A stretch of DNA of 64,000 bases from QHXQ01 sp038322995 (GCA_038322995.1 JBBQGM010000006.1:31698-95697), one strand, 5' to 3'; counted from the stretch's first letter, positions 55,882-63,650 are shown. Program-made: numbers and translations. The notes: generated from the letters alone by a model not told the origin.

Positions 55882-56142
55882 TTGATTGTATCTCCGCCAA
55901 GTATTCGATGGCGTTAAGTAACTGTCGCACTTGGTAGGCTTTCGCCTTGCCATCCTTTTCTTGGCAATTCATCAAGGCACCCGGCGCGTTACCTAAGCCG
56001 GATGCATATACACGGCGTGCGAGGTGCCGTCCTGTCGGCAGAACACCCAGCCGCAACATTCCGCAAGTTTGCATATCGCACTAAATCTCAGGTTACTCGG
56101 AGAACTTTTTGCCTTCGCAAGTAATTTCGCACAATTGGCCAT
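55868..56142 (-). pseudogene. hicA: HicA-type toxin split by a frameshift
   Basis: From ATG 56142 the first frame gives LRFSAICKLAECCGWVFCRQDGTSHAVYMHP, a HicA-like double-stranded-RNA-binding pattern with the catalytic-type His (SHAVY), and stops at TAG 55993-55995. Shifting by one base continues as GALMNCQEKDGKAKAYQVRQLLNAIEY to 55868, the usual end of HicA proteins. So one indel near 56000 breaks the toxin. It may be inactivated or need ribosomal frameshifting. Confidence 0.7.
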
Positions 56143-56276
56143 GGCTTATTGCCTTTCTTGACAGTCTTGCACTTCCATTTAGGCATCAGTTTCTCTCCTT
56201 TCACGCTGGGCCAAAGGTGCTTTGACCGTGATAGTGGTACCGCAGGTGGTTCCACACTGCAAGCCCGGTGGGGAGA

Positions 56277-57233
56277 TTAGTCTTTCTTGGTAGAGTCTCG
56301 GTACATCAGCCGTTTGCCTTCAAAGCCCTTCAATGCTTCCAGCGTGCGCTCACCGTCTTCAATCTTGCGGTTATTGAACCTGAAATCGAACTCCGCGAGA
56401 TAGCGGTGAAGATGGAACTTGCTCACATGATGAAAAGTGCCGATGATGCCGCGCTTCAAAAGCGCGTGGACTGATTCAGCCGTGTTCGTGTACGTGTCGC
56501 CGCGCACATATTCGCCGCGATGATGGTCAACCGTTTCATGGCTTGCGAAGGAGTCTTGTGCGAACGAGTAAGACGGGCTTTCGTCGGTCATAATCCGCGC
56601 TGTCGGCACGATGCAATCTTGCATTGCAGCTTTCAAGTTCCTGCCGGTCACGTCTTCCATGTACATGGTCTTCACGCGGCCCTCATGTTCAACGAGGGTG
56701 ACAACGGGTGCTTTACCAACTGCGCCGCGTCCCTGTATCTTCTCGCGCCGCACACTCGCGTGCATGTTCTTCGCTTTGCCGCCGACATACGTCTCGTCAA
56801 CTTCAACGATACCCGACAACTTAGAGGTTAGAGGTTCTAACGTCATGGCGTGGCGAATGCGATGCGCCATAAACCAAGCCGACTGATACTTAATGCCAAG
56901 CATACGGTGAAGCTGATGCGCGCTCACGCCTTTCTTACTTGAAGACATAAGATGGATCGCAAGTAACCACTTGTCGAGTGAGATATGGCTACGCTCAAAG
57001 ATAGTGCCAACGGTCACGGTGAACTGCTTACGACACGCCTTACACTTCCAGAGTCCTTTGCGCGCCGGACTCTTTGATGTAGCTTTCGGCGTGAGCTTAT
57101 ACGCGCCGACTGTTTTACAGTGCGGACAGACTGCGCCGTGCGGCCAAAGGCGCGCTTCTAAGAACTCGCGCGCCTTGTCTTCGTCGCTGAACTGTTTGGC
57201 AATCTTGGAAAGGTTTAGAGTGTCGTTTTTCAT
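56277..57233 (-). CDS. IS1595-family (ISXO2-type) transposase
   Basis: A 318-residue, apparently complete transposase. It has an N-terminal zinc ribbon (VCPHCKTVGAY and WKCKACRKQF, residues about 34-70) and a DDE-type core with VEVDETYVGGK (about 140), IMTDESPSY and the SVHALLKRGIIGTFHHVS block near the C terminus. The start is 48 bases inside the right transposon end. No frameshift is seen, so the element may still be mobile. Confidence 0.93.
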   Translation of the reverse strand: MKNDTLNLSKIAKQFSDEDKAREFLEARLWPHGAVCPHCKTVGAYKLTPKATSKSPARKGLWKCKACRKQFTVTVGTIFERSHISLDKWLLAIHLMSSSKKGVSAHQLHRMLGIKYQSAWFMAHRIRHAMTLEPLTSKLSGIVEVDETYVGGKAKNMHASVRREKIQGRGAVGKAPVVTLVEHEGRVKTMYMEDVTGRNLKAAMQDCIVPTARIMTDESPSYSFAQDSFASHETVDHHRGEYVRGDTYTNTAESVHALLKRGIIGTFHHVSKFHLHRYLAEFDFRFNNRKIEDGERTLEALKGFEGKRLMYRDSTKKD

Positions 57234-57300
57234 GCTGTGAGATTAGCATAAAGACGTGGGTTTGTCAAAAGGATAATTCCCTTTACAAAGCTCGCCTGAA

Positions 57301-57738
57301 ATGAACGGAGTGCCCCAAAACCTGCTCACAGTGAAGGTTGAACCCAAGTTACTAGATCCGCCAACGACCCGTCAGTTGAAGGAGATTATTGAGACCGGCG
57401 GCGTTAAAAAGCTGATCGCGCTTTACACGGACAGGAAAGCACAAGACCCACAGCCGTTTACTAAAAACTCGCTCGTCGAAGTAACCGATTGGCTCCTAAA
57501 TCGTAAGCAGTACAATATAGCCAATGAGCTTTGCCGCCTGTTTCTCGATAGCTATCCTGACTCCGTCAGGGCAAACTATGCATTAGCTAATGTTGCTGAA
57601 CAGTCCGGCGATACCGAACTTGCCAAGGCTCAACTTGGTGAGATGTTACGCCTCATCAACGATGACCCTGACTTGGATTACCGCACTAGAAAGAGATTTG
57701 AGCAAATAGCCAAGCAGGAACTATTACGATTGAGATGA
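57301..57738 (+). CDS. TPR-like protein, 5' end probably removed by the transposon
   Basis: A 145-residue protein with a helical TPR-like C-terminal half (YNIANELCRLFLDSYPDSVRANYALANVAEQSG). The frame stays open upstream to the transposon boundary at 57281, so the ATG at 57301 may only be an internal start of a longer protein cut by the insertion. An attC site follows 29 bases after the stop, so this was probably a gene cassette. Confidence 0.6.
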   Translation: MNGVPQNLLTVKVEPKLLDPPTTRQLKEIIETGGVKKLIALYTDRKAQDPQPFTKNSLVEVTDWLLNRKQYNIANELCRLFLDSYPDSVRANYALANVAEQSGDTELAKAQLGEMLRLINDDPDLDYRTRKRFEQIAKQELLRLR

Positions 57739-57767
57739 GGCTGCAAATAGCTTCTGCTCACGGCACC

Positions 57768-57878
57768 GCCCAACAACTCTTTCAACCCGACCGCCCTCGG
57801 CTTGGCTTTCATCAACCCTCGCCGGTACATCTCAGGTTGTCGCTCGCGTCGGGCGGCGGGTTAATTCGGGCGTTGGGC
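57768..57878 (+). other. attC recombination site
   Basis: Outer core sites GCCCAAC (57768-57774) and GTTGGGC (57872-57878) are perfect inverted copies. Inner arms CTTTCAACCCGACCGCCC and GGGCGGCGGGTTAATTCGG also pair. Length 111 bases. The first 25 and last 20 bases are nearly the same as in the site at 44448-44548. Confidence 0.8.
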
Positions 57879-57941
57879 GGACATGAGTGCAGAACGGGTG
57901 GCGGCGGCCAGCCGGCGTTGTTGCAGAAGCGGAGGGGCAGA

Positions 57942-58415
57942 ATGAAGACCGCAAGTTGGGTGTTGCTCGCATTGGCTGGTGTGTTAACTCTGGGGTACAG
58001 CCTGCTTTCAGTGGAAAGAGCGTATGGGGCTTACAACGACCAACTCGGCGGAGTGAGCGTACGCAAGTTGGCAGAAGGGCGGCCGGAAGTGGAAACGGCC
58101 GTGCGGGCGCGGCGGGCAACGGCCTCGGCATACAGCGCTGGCTTCGCGACGCTGTTCCTGCTGATCATCGTTGGCCCCTATCGGCGCGGCGAAGTGTGGG
58201 CCTGGTGGGCGCTGCTGATTGGCATGCTGGTTGTTGCGGTGCTGATCCTGCTCAGGCTTCCATTGCTCGACACTGGCGTGGGCGGGTCGGTTGGGGGCGG
58301 AGCTGCTGTGCCGTCCTTAATCCAACTTCTCCTGGTGGGCTTGGGCTTAGCGCTCGGGGCGGGGCGTTTGCGGCCCGGGCGTCCGGTCAACTCTGCGGTT
58401 ATGCCGCCAAGTTGA
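57942..58415 (+). CDS. Small multi-pass membrane protein, unknown
   Basis: A 157-residue protein with four hydrophobic segments (about residues 3-22, 62-82, 88-108 and 125-145) and short loops. GGAGGGG lies six bases before the ATG at 57942, while the frame's longer reading crosses the attC. It could be the first cassette gene after that site. No family is recognised. Confidence 0.65.
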   Translation: MKTASWVLLALAGVLTLGYSLLSVERAYGAYNDQLGGVSVRKLAEGRPEVETAVRARRATASAYSAGFATLFLLIIVGPYRRGEVWAWWALLIGMLVVAVLILLRLPLLDTGVGGSVGGGAAVPSLIQLLLVGLGLALGAGRLRPGRPVNSAVMPPS

Positions 58416-58513
58416 ATCAAACGAGATAACAGATCGATTGTATTTTTGTGTCGTCTAGGTCTATCCTTCATGCCAAGTTCGATCATTAATTACTTTTTAA
58501 CGGAGGAGAGAAA

Positions 58514-58690
58514 ATGGCGAAGACAATGAGTTGTAGCGATGTCGGGCCGGATTGCGATTTCGTTGCTCGGGGCGAGACGGAAGAAGAGATAATGGGTCAA
58601 GTCGCCGAACACGCTCACACAGTACACGGCATGGCTGAAGTGCCCCCTGAGTTGGCAGAGAAGGCTAAGGCAGCTATCAAAGACGAGTAG
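58514..58690 (+). CDS. DUF1059 family small protein
   Basis: A 58-residue protein beginning MAKTMSCSDVGPDCDFVARG, the DUF1059 signature, followed by EEEIMGQVAEHAHTVHGM and VPPELAEKAKAAI. A GGAGGAGAG precedes the ATG. These small conserved proteins, with two Cys and two His near the ends, are of unknown function. A hairpin terminator follows 27 bases after the stop. Confidence 0.9.
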   Translation: MAKTMSCSDVGPDCDFVARGETEEEIMGQVAEHAHTVHGMAEVPPELAEKAKAAIKDE

Positions 58691-58716
58691 CAACTGTATC
58701 TGTAAATCTAAACCGT

Positions 58717-58743
58717 ACTGCCGAGAACCAACATTCCGGCAGT
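58717..58743 (+). terminator. Hairpin terminator after DUF1059 gene
   Basis: ACTGCCG pairs with CGGCAGT across a 13-base loop, followed by ATGTTTTGG. Confidence 0.65.
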
Positions 58744-59091
58744 ATGTTTTGGTTGCGGGGCGGCATAACAACTCACACCGCGCCCGCTGCCCTGCTTTCA
58801 AGCCCTAAGCCCATGCGCGCAGCTTGCTAGGCAACATTTTCGCTTAACTGGAAACAACCCGTGATTCGCAGTCTCTTGTGCATACCGAGTGCGGCGGTTT
58901 CGGTTAGTGGTTGAACGATGGCGACCGACCCCGCACGGCTGGTCGCCCTTGGCCTCAATCCCGACGACACCGCCGCATCTGGATTCACTTCGGCTCTCTT
59001 AGCTCCTAATCTTGCGCGCCCGCTTTCTTACCTCCAGCCGGGCGCATCTGGCGTGGCGTGTGTTACTCCTGTTCACGCGCCGCGCCCTTGT
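58744..59091. other. Gene-free stretch
   Basis: About 350 bases with no supported gene. An attC-like left core (GCATAAC at 58763) is present, but no matching right core was found. Short open frames here lack a ribosome site and family support. Confidence 0.5.
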
Positions 59092-59247
59092 CTAACATGC
59101 GCCACGACCTGCGCGACAATCTGCGCGCGACATGCCCGCTGCTAGTAAGTCGAGCGCGAGCCGCATTCCACTAGCGCCGATTAAGCGGCCGATACGCATA
59201 AACTCGCGCCGCGTCAGACCCTGCCATTGCTTGCGTCTGTGCTGCAT
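59092..59247 (-). CDS. Small protein coupled by TAATG, unknown
   Basis: A 51-residue basic protein (MQHRRKQWQGLTRREFMRIG...). Its ATG overlaps the TAA of the upstream gene (TAATG), a layout that implies translational coupling and supports it as real. No family is recognised. There is a Cys in the tail but no motif. Confidence 0.5.
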   Translation of the reverse strand: MQHRRKQWQGLTRREFMRIGRLIGASGMRLALDLLAAGMSRADCRAGRGAC

Positions 59248-59534
59248 TACTTCGCACCGCCTTTCCGCGCGGCGCGCGACGCTGTGTCCGTCTCAAGTGC
59301 CAGCACAATGTATTCCGGCCGCATGTTGAAATCGGAGAGCGAAGGCATATCGTTTTGAAAGTCGTTCTAGGCATCGGCCATGCCGTTGTAGCGTACGGGC
59401 GAGATGGCGTCACTGTAGCGCGCCAGGTGCAGCGCGGCGGCGAAGTGGTTGGCGAACAGGTGCAGATCATCTGTCTGCGCGGCGGGCTGGTGGGCCGATG
59501 CTTTCCGGCCCTGTGCTTTCGATGTATCCTTCAT
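59247..59534 (-). pseudogene. Small protein with in-frame amber stop
   Basis: From ATG 59534 the frame encodes a 55-residue part with DDLHLFANHFAAALHLARYS and ends at TAG 59367-59369. The same frame then continues NDFQNDMPSLSDFNMRPEYIV to TAA at 59247. One nonsense change (for example TGG to TAG) would explain it. A GAGAAGGGA lies before the ATG. The SWIM gene lies upstream on the same strand. No family is recognised. Confidence 0.6.
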
Positions 59535-59660
59535 TTTAGCTTTTCCCTTCTCGACAGGTTGGGTTGAAGTCGTGGGCGCGCTGCTTCTCAAACGCGGAGC
59601 AACTACGCCCGCCAAATGCGACGGGGCTTAGGGAGTTGGTAGCTTCCTAAGCCCTTCGTG

Positions 59661-59945
59661 TTAATGCGCTCTCATCTGGCGCATGGCACGCACGAACAAG
59701 ACGGCCGCGAACAAGTGTTTGCAGATCATCGGCACACGTTGACCGCGTGTCGATGGTCCGGCCTCGCAAGTGCATGTGCCAAACGTCATGCCAGCTTGCC
59801 GGGTGAGGCGGACAAGGTACGTGTGCGCTTTCGCCTTGTTCGTCACTTCGTATAGGTGCGACTCGTATAAGCGCACGCTCAGCTTCTCTTTCGTGATGCG
59901 GGCGGCTGCTTTGGTGAATTGTTCGGGGCGTTGAATCTGAATCAT
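59661..59945 (-). CDS. SWIM zinc-finger protein
   Basis: A 94-residue protein. FGTCTCEAG and PMICKHLFAAVLF give the C-x-C...C-x-H pattern of the SWIM zinc finger (residues about 55-85), and the N-terminal half is helical with KEKLSVRLYESHLY. SWIM domains bind nucleic acids or proteins. It is the first gene of a minus-strand set of three. A divergent promoter region with three repeats lies upstream. Confidence 0.75.
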   Translation of the reverse strand: MIQIQRPEQFTKAAARITKEKLSVRLYESHLYEVTNKAKAHTYLVRLTRQAGMTFGTCTCEAGPSTRGQRVPMICKHLFAAVLFVRAMRQMRAH

Positions 59946-59994
59946 GGTGTTGGTTCCCTTCTCTGTGAACGTCTAACCTGAAATAAGTATAGGA

Positions 59995-60071
59995 CTTGCG
60001 CTATACTATGTCAGGAGATATTTACACTGTGCGCTAAACTTTTCTTTGATTATTTTTGGGGCTTGCGCTAA
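59995..60071. promoter_or_regulatory. Three 33-bp-spaced GCGCTA repeats
   Basis: CTTGCGCTA at 59995, TGTGCGCTAA at 60028 and CTTGCGCTAA at 60062 place the core GCGCTA at 59998, 60031 and 60064, exactly 33 bases apart each time. The block fills the gap between the divergent SWIM and HTH genes. It could be an operator for the HTH protein or an iteron-like binding set of a plasmid or phage. Confidence 0.6.
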
Positions 60072-60082
60072 GGTTATGCGCC

Positions 60083-60334
60083 ATGAGCGAGAAAGACTTA
60101 ACAACCACACAAGCGGCGGAGCGATTAGGGGTCGGCAAGTCCACTGTCAACCTATGGTGTAGGCAGGGCCGGTTTCCGCACGCATACGCGAGAGAAGAGG
60201 CGCGCGGTTCGGTTTGGTATATCCCCGCAGGCGACTTGCAAGACTTCGATCTGCCGAAGATGGGCAGGCCGCCGAAACTGCAACCGGTTGCAGAAGCACA
60301 GCCAGCGAAGCGGCGCGGTAGAAAGGCAGCGTGA
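60083..60334 (+). CDS. Excisionase/MerR-type helix-turn-helix protein
   Basis: An 83-residue DNA-binding protein. The helix-turn-helix TTTQAAERLGVGKSTVNLWCRQGRFP is followed by SVWYIPAGDL, the winged pattern of excisionase-type domains, and a proline/arginine-rich tail. I chose ATG 60083 (MSEKDLTT) where the domain begins. Three repeats lie directly upstream, likely its binding sites. Its stop overlaps the next gene's GTG by three bases. Confidence 0.8.
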   Translation: MSEKDLTTTQAAERLGVGKSTVNLWCRQGRFPHAYAREEARGSVWYIPAGDLQDFDLPKMGRPPKLQPVAEAQPAKRRGRKAA

Positions 60335-60600
60335 GTATGAGCAGTCGTGCGGCTGAATTCATCCGTCATAACAAACCCTACCCTGATCAAATGGAAGCCG
60401 ACATCACCGGGTTGGAAAGCCAGTGCACCCTGCTTGCGCCAGCGGGTCGCAGTCTGCCGCTGGCACGTATTGCCGCGCTCAGCACTAAGTTAAAGGCGCT
60501 GCGCCGGGTGGATACAACGACAACCTTCTGGGGACGCATTGATGGACTGTTAGCTCGGCTTGCTAGGCTGGCAATGAGCGGCGACTCGCTTACTGGCTAA
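60331..60600 (+). CDS. Small helical protein, unknown
   Basis: An 89-residue protein starting at a GTG that overlaps the HTH stop (or ATG 60337). It is helical, with LARIAALSTKLKALRRVD. No family is recognised. The overlap suggests it is co-translated with the HTH protein. Confidence 0.55.
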   Translation: MSMSSRAAEFIRHNKPYPDQMEADITGLESQCTLLAPAGRSLPLARIAALSTKLKALRRVDTTTTFWGRIDGLLARLARLAMSGDSLTG

Positions 60601-60675
60601 CGCCTGAAACCGCGCCCCAGGGCAAATACGGCGCAGCAATGAACGTTCTACCGGGCAGCAGAAAGGCGGTGTGAG

Positions 60676-60831
60676 ATGACGAACGAAGAGAACAAACACA
60701 AGTGCGCGCGAGAGACCTGCGGGTGTCCGGCGGAGCCGGATAGTAAATACTGTTGCGAAGAATGCGCAGAGGCCGCCAAAGTCCACATGCTGGAAATCGG
60801 CTGCACCTGCCATCATCCGGAGTGCGGTTAG
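60676..60831 (+). CDS. Metallothionein-like Cys-rich protein
   Basis: A 51-residue protein with nine cysteines and three histidines: KCARETCGC, YCCEECAEAAK and GCTCHHPEC. This follows the order of bacterial metallothioneins (SmtA/BmtA): a CxC-type start, a YCC/SxxC centre and a GCxC end. It may bind zinc, cadmium or copper. It lies in a short operon-like run with the HTH and zinc-ribbon genes; its ribosome site is weak. Confidence 0.7.
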   Translation: MTNEENKHKCARETCGCPAEPDSKYCCEECAEAAKVHMLEIGCTCHHPECG

Positions 60832-60847
60832 CGCAGAAAGACAACGA

Positions 60848-61084
60848 ATGAGTAACCAAGTAGCAGACGTAGAACTACACTGTGCCGACTGCGGCAATAG
60901 CTTTACGTGGAGCGCAGAGGATCAAGTCTATTTTAGAGACAAGGGCTATGCGCCACCCAAGCGGTGTAAACCCTCCCGCGTAGCAAAGCAACACGGGCGC
61001 GATAGCGCCCTTATGCAACTCGCACCGCAATCAACTGCGAACGTAAACCACCGCATCGTGTATGGACGTAGAGAGCTATGCTGA
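60848..61084 (+). CDS. Zinc-ribbon protein lacking the last cysteine
   Basis: A 78-residue protein with LHCADCGNSFTWSAEDQVYFRDKGYAPPKRCKPS, the probable-zinc-ribbon family (zf-trcl) pattern. The usual fourth ligand in CxxC (RCKPC) is Ser here, so metal binding may be weakened. The C-terminal half has no recognised feature. It starts 17 bases after the metallothionein-like gene. Confidence 0.7.
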   Translation: MSNQVADVELHCADCGNSFTWSAEDQVYFRDKGYAPPKRCKPSRVAKQHGRDSALMQLAPQSTANVNHRIVYGRRELC

Positions 61085-61180
61085 GTCAACGTGCGGTCGT
61101 CCGCGCGAGCGTAAATAACCGTAAAGGATATACCAGTCTGATTAACTCTTTACATCTGTGCTGCCAATAGGAGTTATGGG

Positions 61181-61411
61181 ATGAAAGAAATCAGCACTTA
61201 CGCGCTCCAATGTTTAATTATTGCTGCGCTTATCTTTGTTGGGTTGGAACTGCGCGCTGTCCGTACAGTGATTGATCGTATAGAAATGCCGCGCACCGTC
61301 AGTATAGACAACAACCTTGCCCTTCCTTTGCAAGTCGAGATCAAGCGTGAGGACAGAGTTACACGCCAAGAAGAATGTAGATCCTCAGTGCGGGCTTTTA
61401 CGTTTACCTAA
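61181..61411 (+). CDS. Small membrane-anchored protein, unknown
   Basis: A 76-residue protein with one N-terminal membrane helix (ALQCLIIAALIFVGLELRAV) and a polar tail. AGGAG lies before the ATG. An insertion sequence begins at 61410, within the stop codon; the stop TAA is restored at the junction, so the protein is unchanged. Role unknown. Confidence 0.6.
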   Translation: MKEISTYALQCLIIAALIFVGLELRAVRTVIDRIEMPRTVSIDNNLALPLQVEIKREDRVTRQEECRSSVRAFTFT

Positions 61412-62531
61412 CTCATGTTACGCAAAGCAGAAGCCCTTGCTAAACTTGACAGATGAACAAGTCAATGTTGGACATCTACACCGATTACCTGATCTGTTCA
61501 TTCGGGCAAGCCTCGGCGACGGGACTGGCCCGCCTGCTGGACTATGAAATCAGCCACGACGCGGTGACCCGCTTTCTGTCGGCAGAGCCGAAGCCTTCCG
61601 CCGCTTTGTGGCACGTCGTCAAGCCCTTAGTCAGAGCCGTCGAAAGTGCGGAGGGCGTCCTCATCATTGACGATTCGATTGAAGAGAAGCCCTCAACGGA
61701 TGAAAATGAGTTGATTTCGTGGCATTACGACCACTCCACAGACCGCACCGTCAAGGGCATCAACTTCCTCACCGCGCTCTATCACGCTTCCGAGGTCTCG
61801 TTGCCGATTGCTTTCGACCTCGTGACCAAGACTCAAGAGTATCTCGATCCGAAAACCAAGAAGAGCAAACGGAAAAGTTCAATCACAAAGAATGAGCGCT
61901 ATCGGATGCTGCTCAGAGTCGCTGTGCATAATCAGGGGCGGTTCAAATATGTCCTCAATGCCGGGTGGGTTGCCTCCTCGGAGAACATGAAGTTCATCAA
62001 GCATCAGTTGCACCGAGAGTTTGTGCTGCCGCTCAAAGAGAACCGCCAGCTGGCTTTAAGCGCCGCGCAGAAACAGCTTGGTCAATACGTGACAGTCTCA
62101 ACGCTTGAGTTAGCAGGAGGCACGACGCGCCAAGTTTGGCTCGAAGAAGTGGCTTGCCCGCTCTCTTTGAGCAAAGAGGTCTTTACACACAAAGACTCAA
62201 GTGTGGGCGTGCGCTATCTGGTCGCAAGCGCTCTGACACTCTCATTTGACCAACAAACGAAACTCTATCAAACACGGTGGAGTATCGAGGTCTAGCACAA
62301 ATCCCTGAAGCAGAACGCCGGTTTGGAGAAGTCTCCCACCCGAACGACGACGACGCAGCGCAACCACTTCTTCGCCTCGCTCTGTGCTTACGTCAAACTG
62401 GAAGCCTTGAAGATCAAGACCGGCGTCGGCCACTTTACGATGAAGTCAAAGATCTATTTGTCGGCACTGAAGGCAGCTTACGCTGAACTTGTCAAATTTA
62501 ATCCGCAGCCTCTCGCTGCGTAACATGAGTT
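61410..62531. mobile_element. Insertion sequence with 15-bp terminal repeats
   Basis: Perfect inverted ends AACTCATGTTACGCA (61410-61424) and its reverse complement (62517-62531) bound 1122 bases. A direct repeat ACCT flanks both sides (61406-61409 and 62532-62535), a 4-base target duplication. It holds one transposase of the IS4/IS701-like DDE type, interrupted by an amber codon. Confidence 0.88.
61453..62523 (+). pseudogene. IS4/IS701-like transposase interrupted by TAG
   Basis: The frame is open for 280 codons to TAG 62293-62295 and then continues without break to 62523, giving 356 residues in all. Catalytic Asp lies in VLIIDDSIEEKP (about 75); the interrupted motif reads WSIEV-stop-HKSLKQN, right after the catalytic glutamate, where such transposases have Tyr or Phe. 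A Tyr codon to TAG change explains it. The element is probably immobile unless the stop is suppressed. Confidence 0.85.
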
Positions 62532-62564
62532 ACCTAATCAGCATCCAGCGCACACCCCTTATGT

Positions 62565-63650
62565 TTGGTCCATATGAAAGAAGAGTGCCAGAAAGCAACT
62601 CGATCAGACAAGATCGGCTTCGCTTCCTTTGTATATAGCACAGTTCATTCAGAGATAATGGATGCGCTATTTAACAAGTCATTCCTGCTCTACCTTAAAT
62701 TTTCAATAATATATCTCCAGAAGCTATCACCCGAAGCCCGTCTTTCCATAACGTTGCCTGAATGGGAACAAATCAAGGCAAATAAGGAAGCTAATGCACT
62801 TTCTGAAAGCTTGTGCGAATGGGCTATGGCTGTACAACTTAATGCTGATTGGTGCTGTCAATGGGCTGTTAGAGCTATGAAAGCATGGGCTTCAGACGAA
62901 AACGCACGTTGCAGGCTCTCATGGTTTAAGAAGCCGCTACTTGTAACGTCAATTCTATTTCCAGAATTAGAACTCATTCCACCCCAATGGGATCAGGAGA
63001 GGCTGCACAAATTTAGATGGTATCTCTACGCGCTGGATGTCTTAGACTTTGGGCCGGATGATGACCCTTCTTGGGATGGTATCAGTCCTCGGCCGGCACG
63101 GATGATGATGCCACCCGACAATTCAGTCCCTTGGGACGAAGTGAAGCCTACCTGAATTACAATCTATCCGCCAGAAGCGCCGGCTGGGAAGCCACGTTGG
63201 CGCTATACTTCAACTTCGAGTGAAGAATACTTACAAGATGTTGATTGCCAATTCCGGCAGCAGCAACAAGAACTCGCACGCTTGCAGAAACTTCACGTAG
63301 AGACTTCTCACCGGAACGCAAATCAAATAGCTGAGATCAGGCAGATAAAGAAAGAAGCCGCTGCTTTCTGCCGCCTAGTTGATGACTATTTCGAGAAAGT
63401 TAAAGGCAGAACGAATTGGCAATCAGCCCCCGCGCCATTGAGGTTGAAATATCTCTTCTGGGCGGCAAACTGCCGATCAGGAAACGTAACTCAAAAGCAA
63501 ATAACGGAGGAGATCGCTGTAGCAGACCCAGCAGCAAGGGGCGGCCCGCAATTTGTTAGCAAAGAAGTCAGTAGAGTCTTTAAGAGAATCGGACTCTCTC
63601 CGTTGAGAAGGGGCCGAAGACCTCAGCTCAATGCATCCTCTGCCGCCTGA
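62565..63650 (+). pseudogene. Unknown protein interrupted by in-frame TGA
   Basis: The frame from 62565 runs to TGA 63153-63155 (196 residues) and continues in phase through 63650, giving about 361 residues. The first part is helical and tryptophan-rich, ending PWDEVKPT; after the stop come YPPEAPAGKPRWRY, a coiled coil (QQQQELARLQKL) and a C-terminal domain with KYLFWAANCRSG. A Trp or Arg codon turned to TGA is the simplest reading. No family is recognised; the DNA is AT-rich. Confidence 0.6.

Larger units (their letters stand above)
54212..57281. mobile_element. IS1595-family transposon with cargo genes
   Basis: The ends carry inverted repeats: GGGAATTATCCTTTT at 54212-54226 is exactly matched in reverse at 57267-57281, and the match extends to about 26 bases with two mismatches (both ends continue to AACCCAC). 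Inside are an ISXO2-type transposase, a HicA/HicB/SecB-like set, a tRNA-like gene and a small basic protein, all on the minus strand. The 8-base flanks (TAAAACAT and TTTACAAA) differ, so no target duplication is seen. Either the site was rearranged after insertion or the ends recombined with another copy. Confidence 0.85.

Noticed and set aside
58763..58850. A fourth attC site after DUF1059
   Set aside because: Only the left core GCATAAC is seen; no matching GTTRRRY right core was found at a suitable distance.
58918..59145. A 75-codon frame at 58918 as a gene
   Set aside because: It has no ribosome site or motif and overlaps the coupled 51-residue gene on the other strand.
63153..63155. TGA in the long unknown gene as selenocysteine
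   Set aside because: No cysteine or redox motif surrounds it, and the downstream hairpin (CCAG/CTGG with a nine-base loop) is weak. A Trp or Arg nonsense change is simpler.
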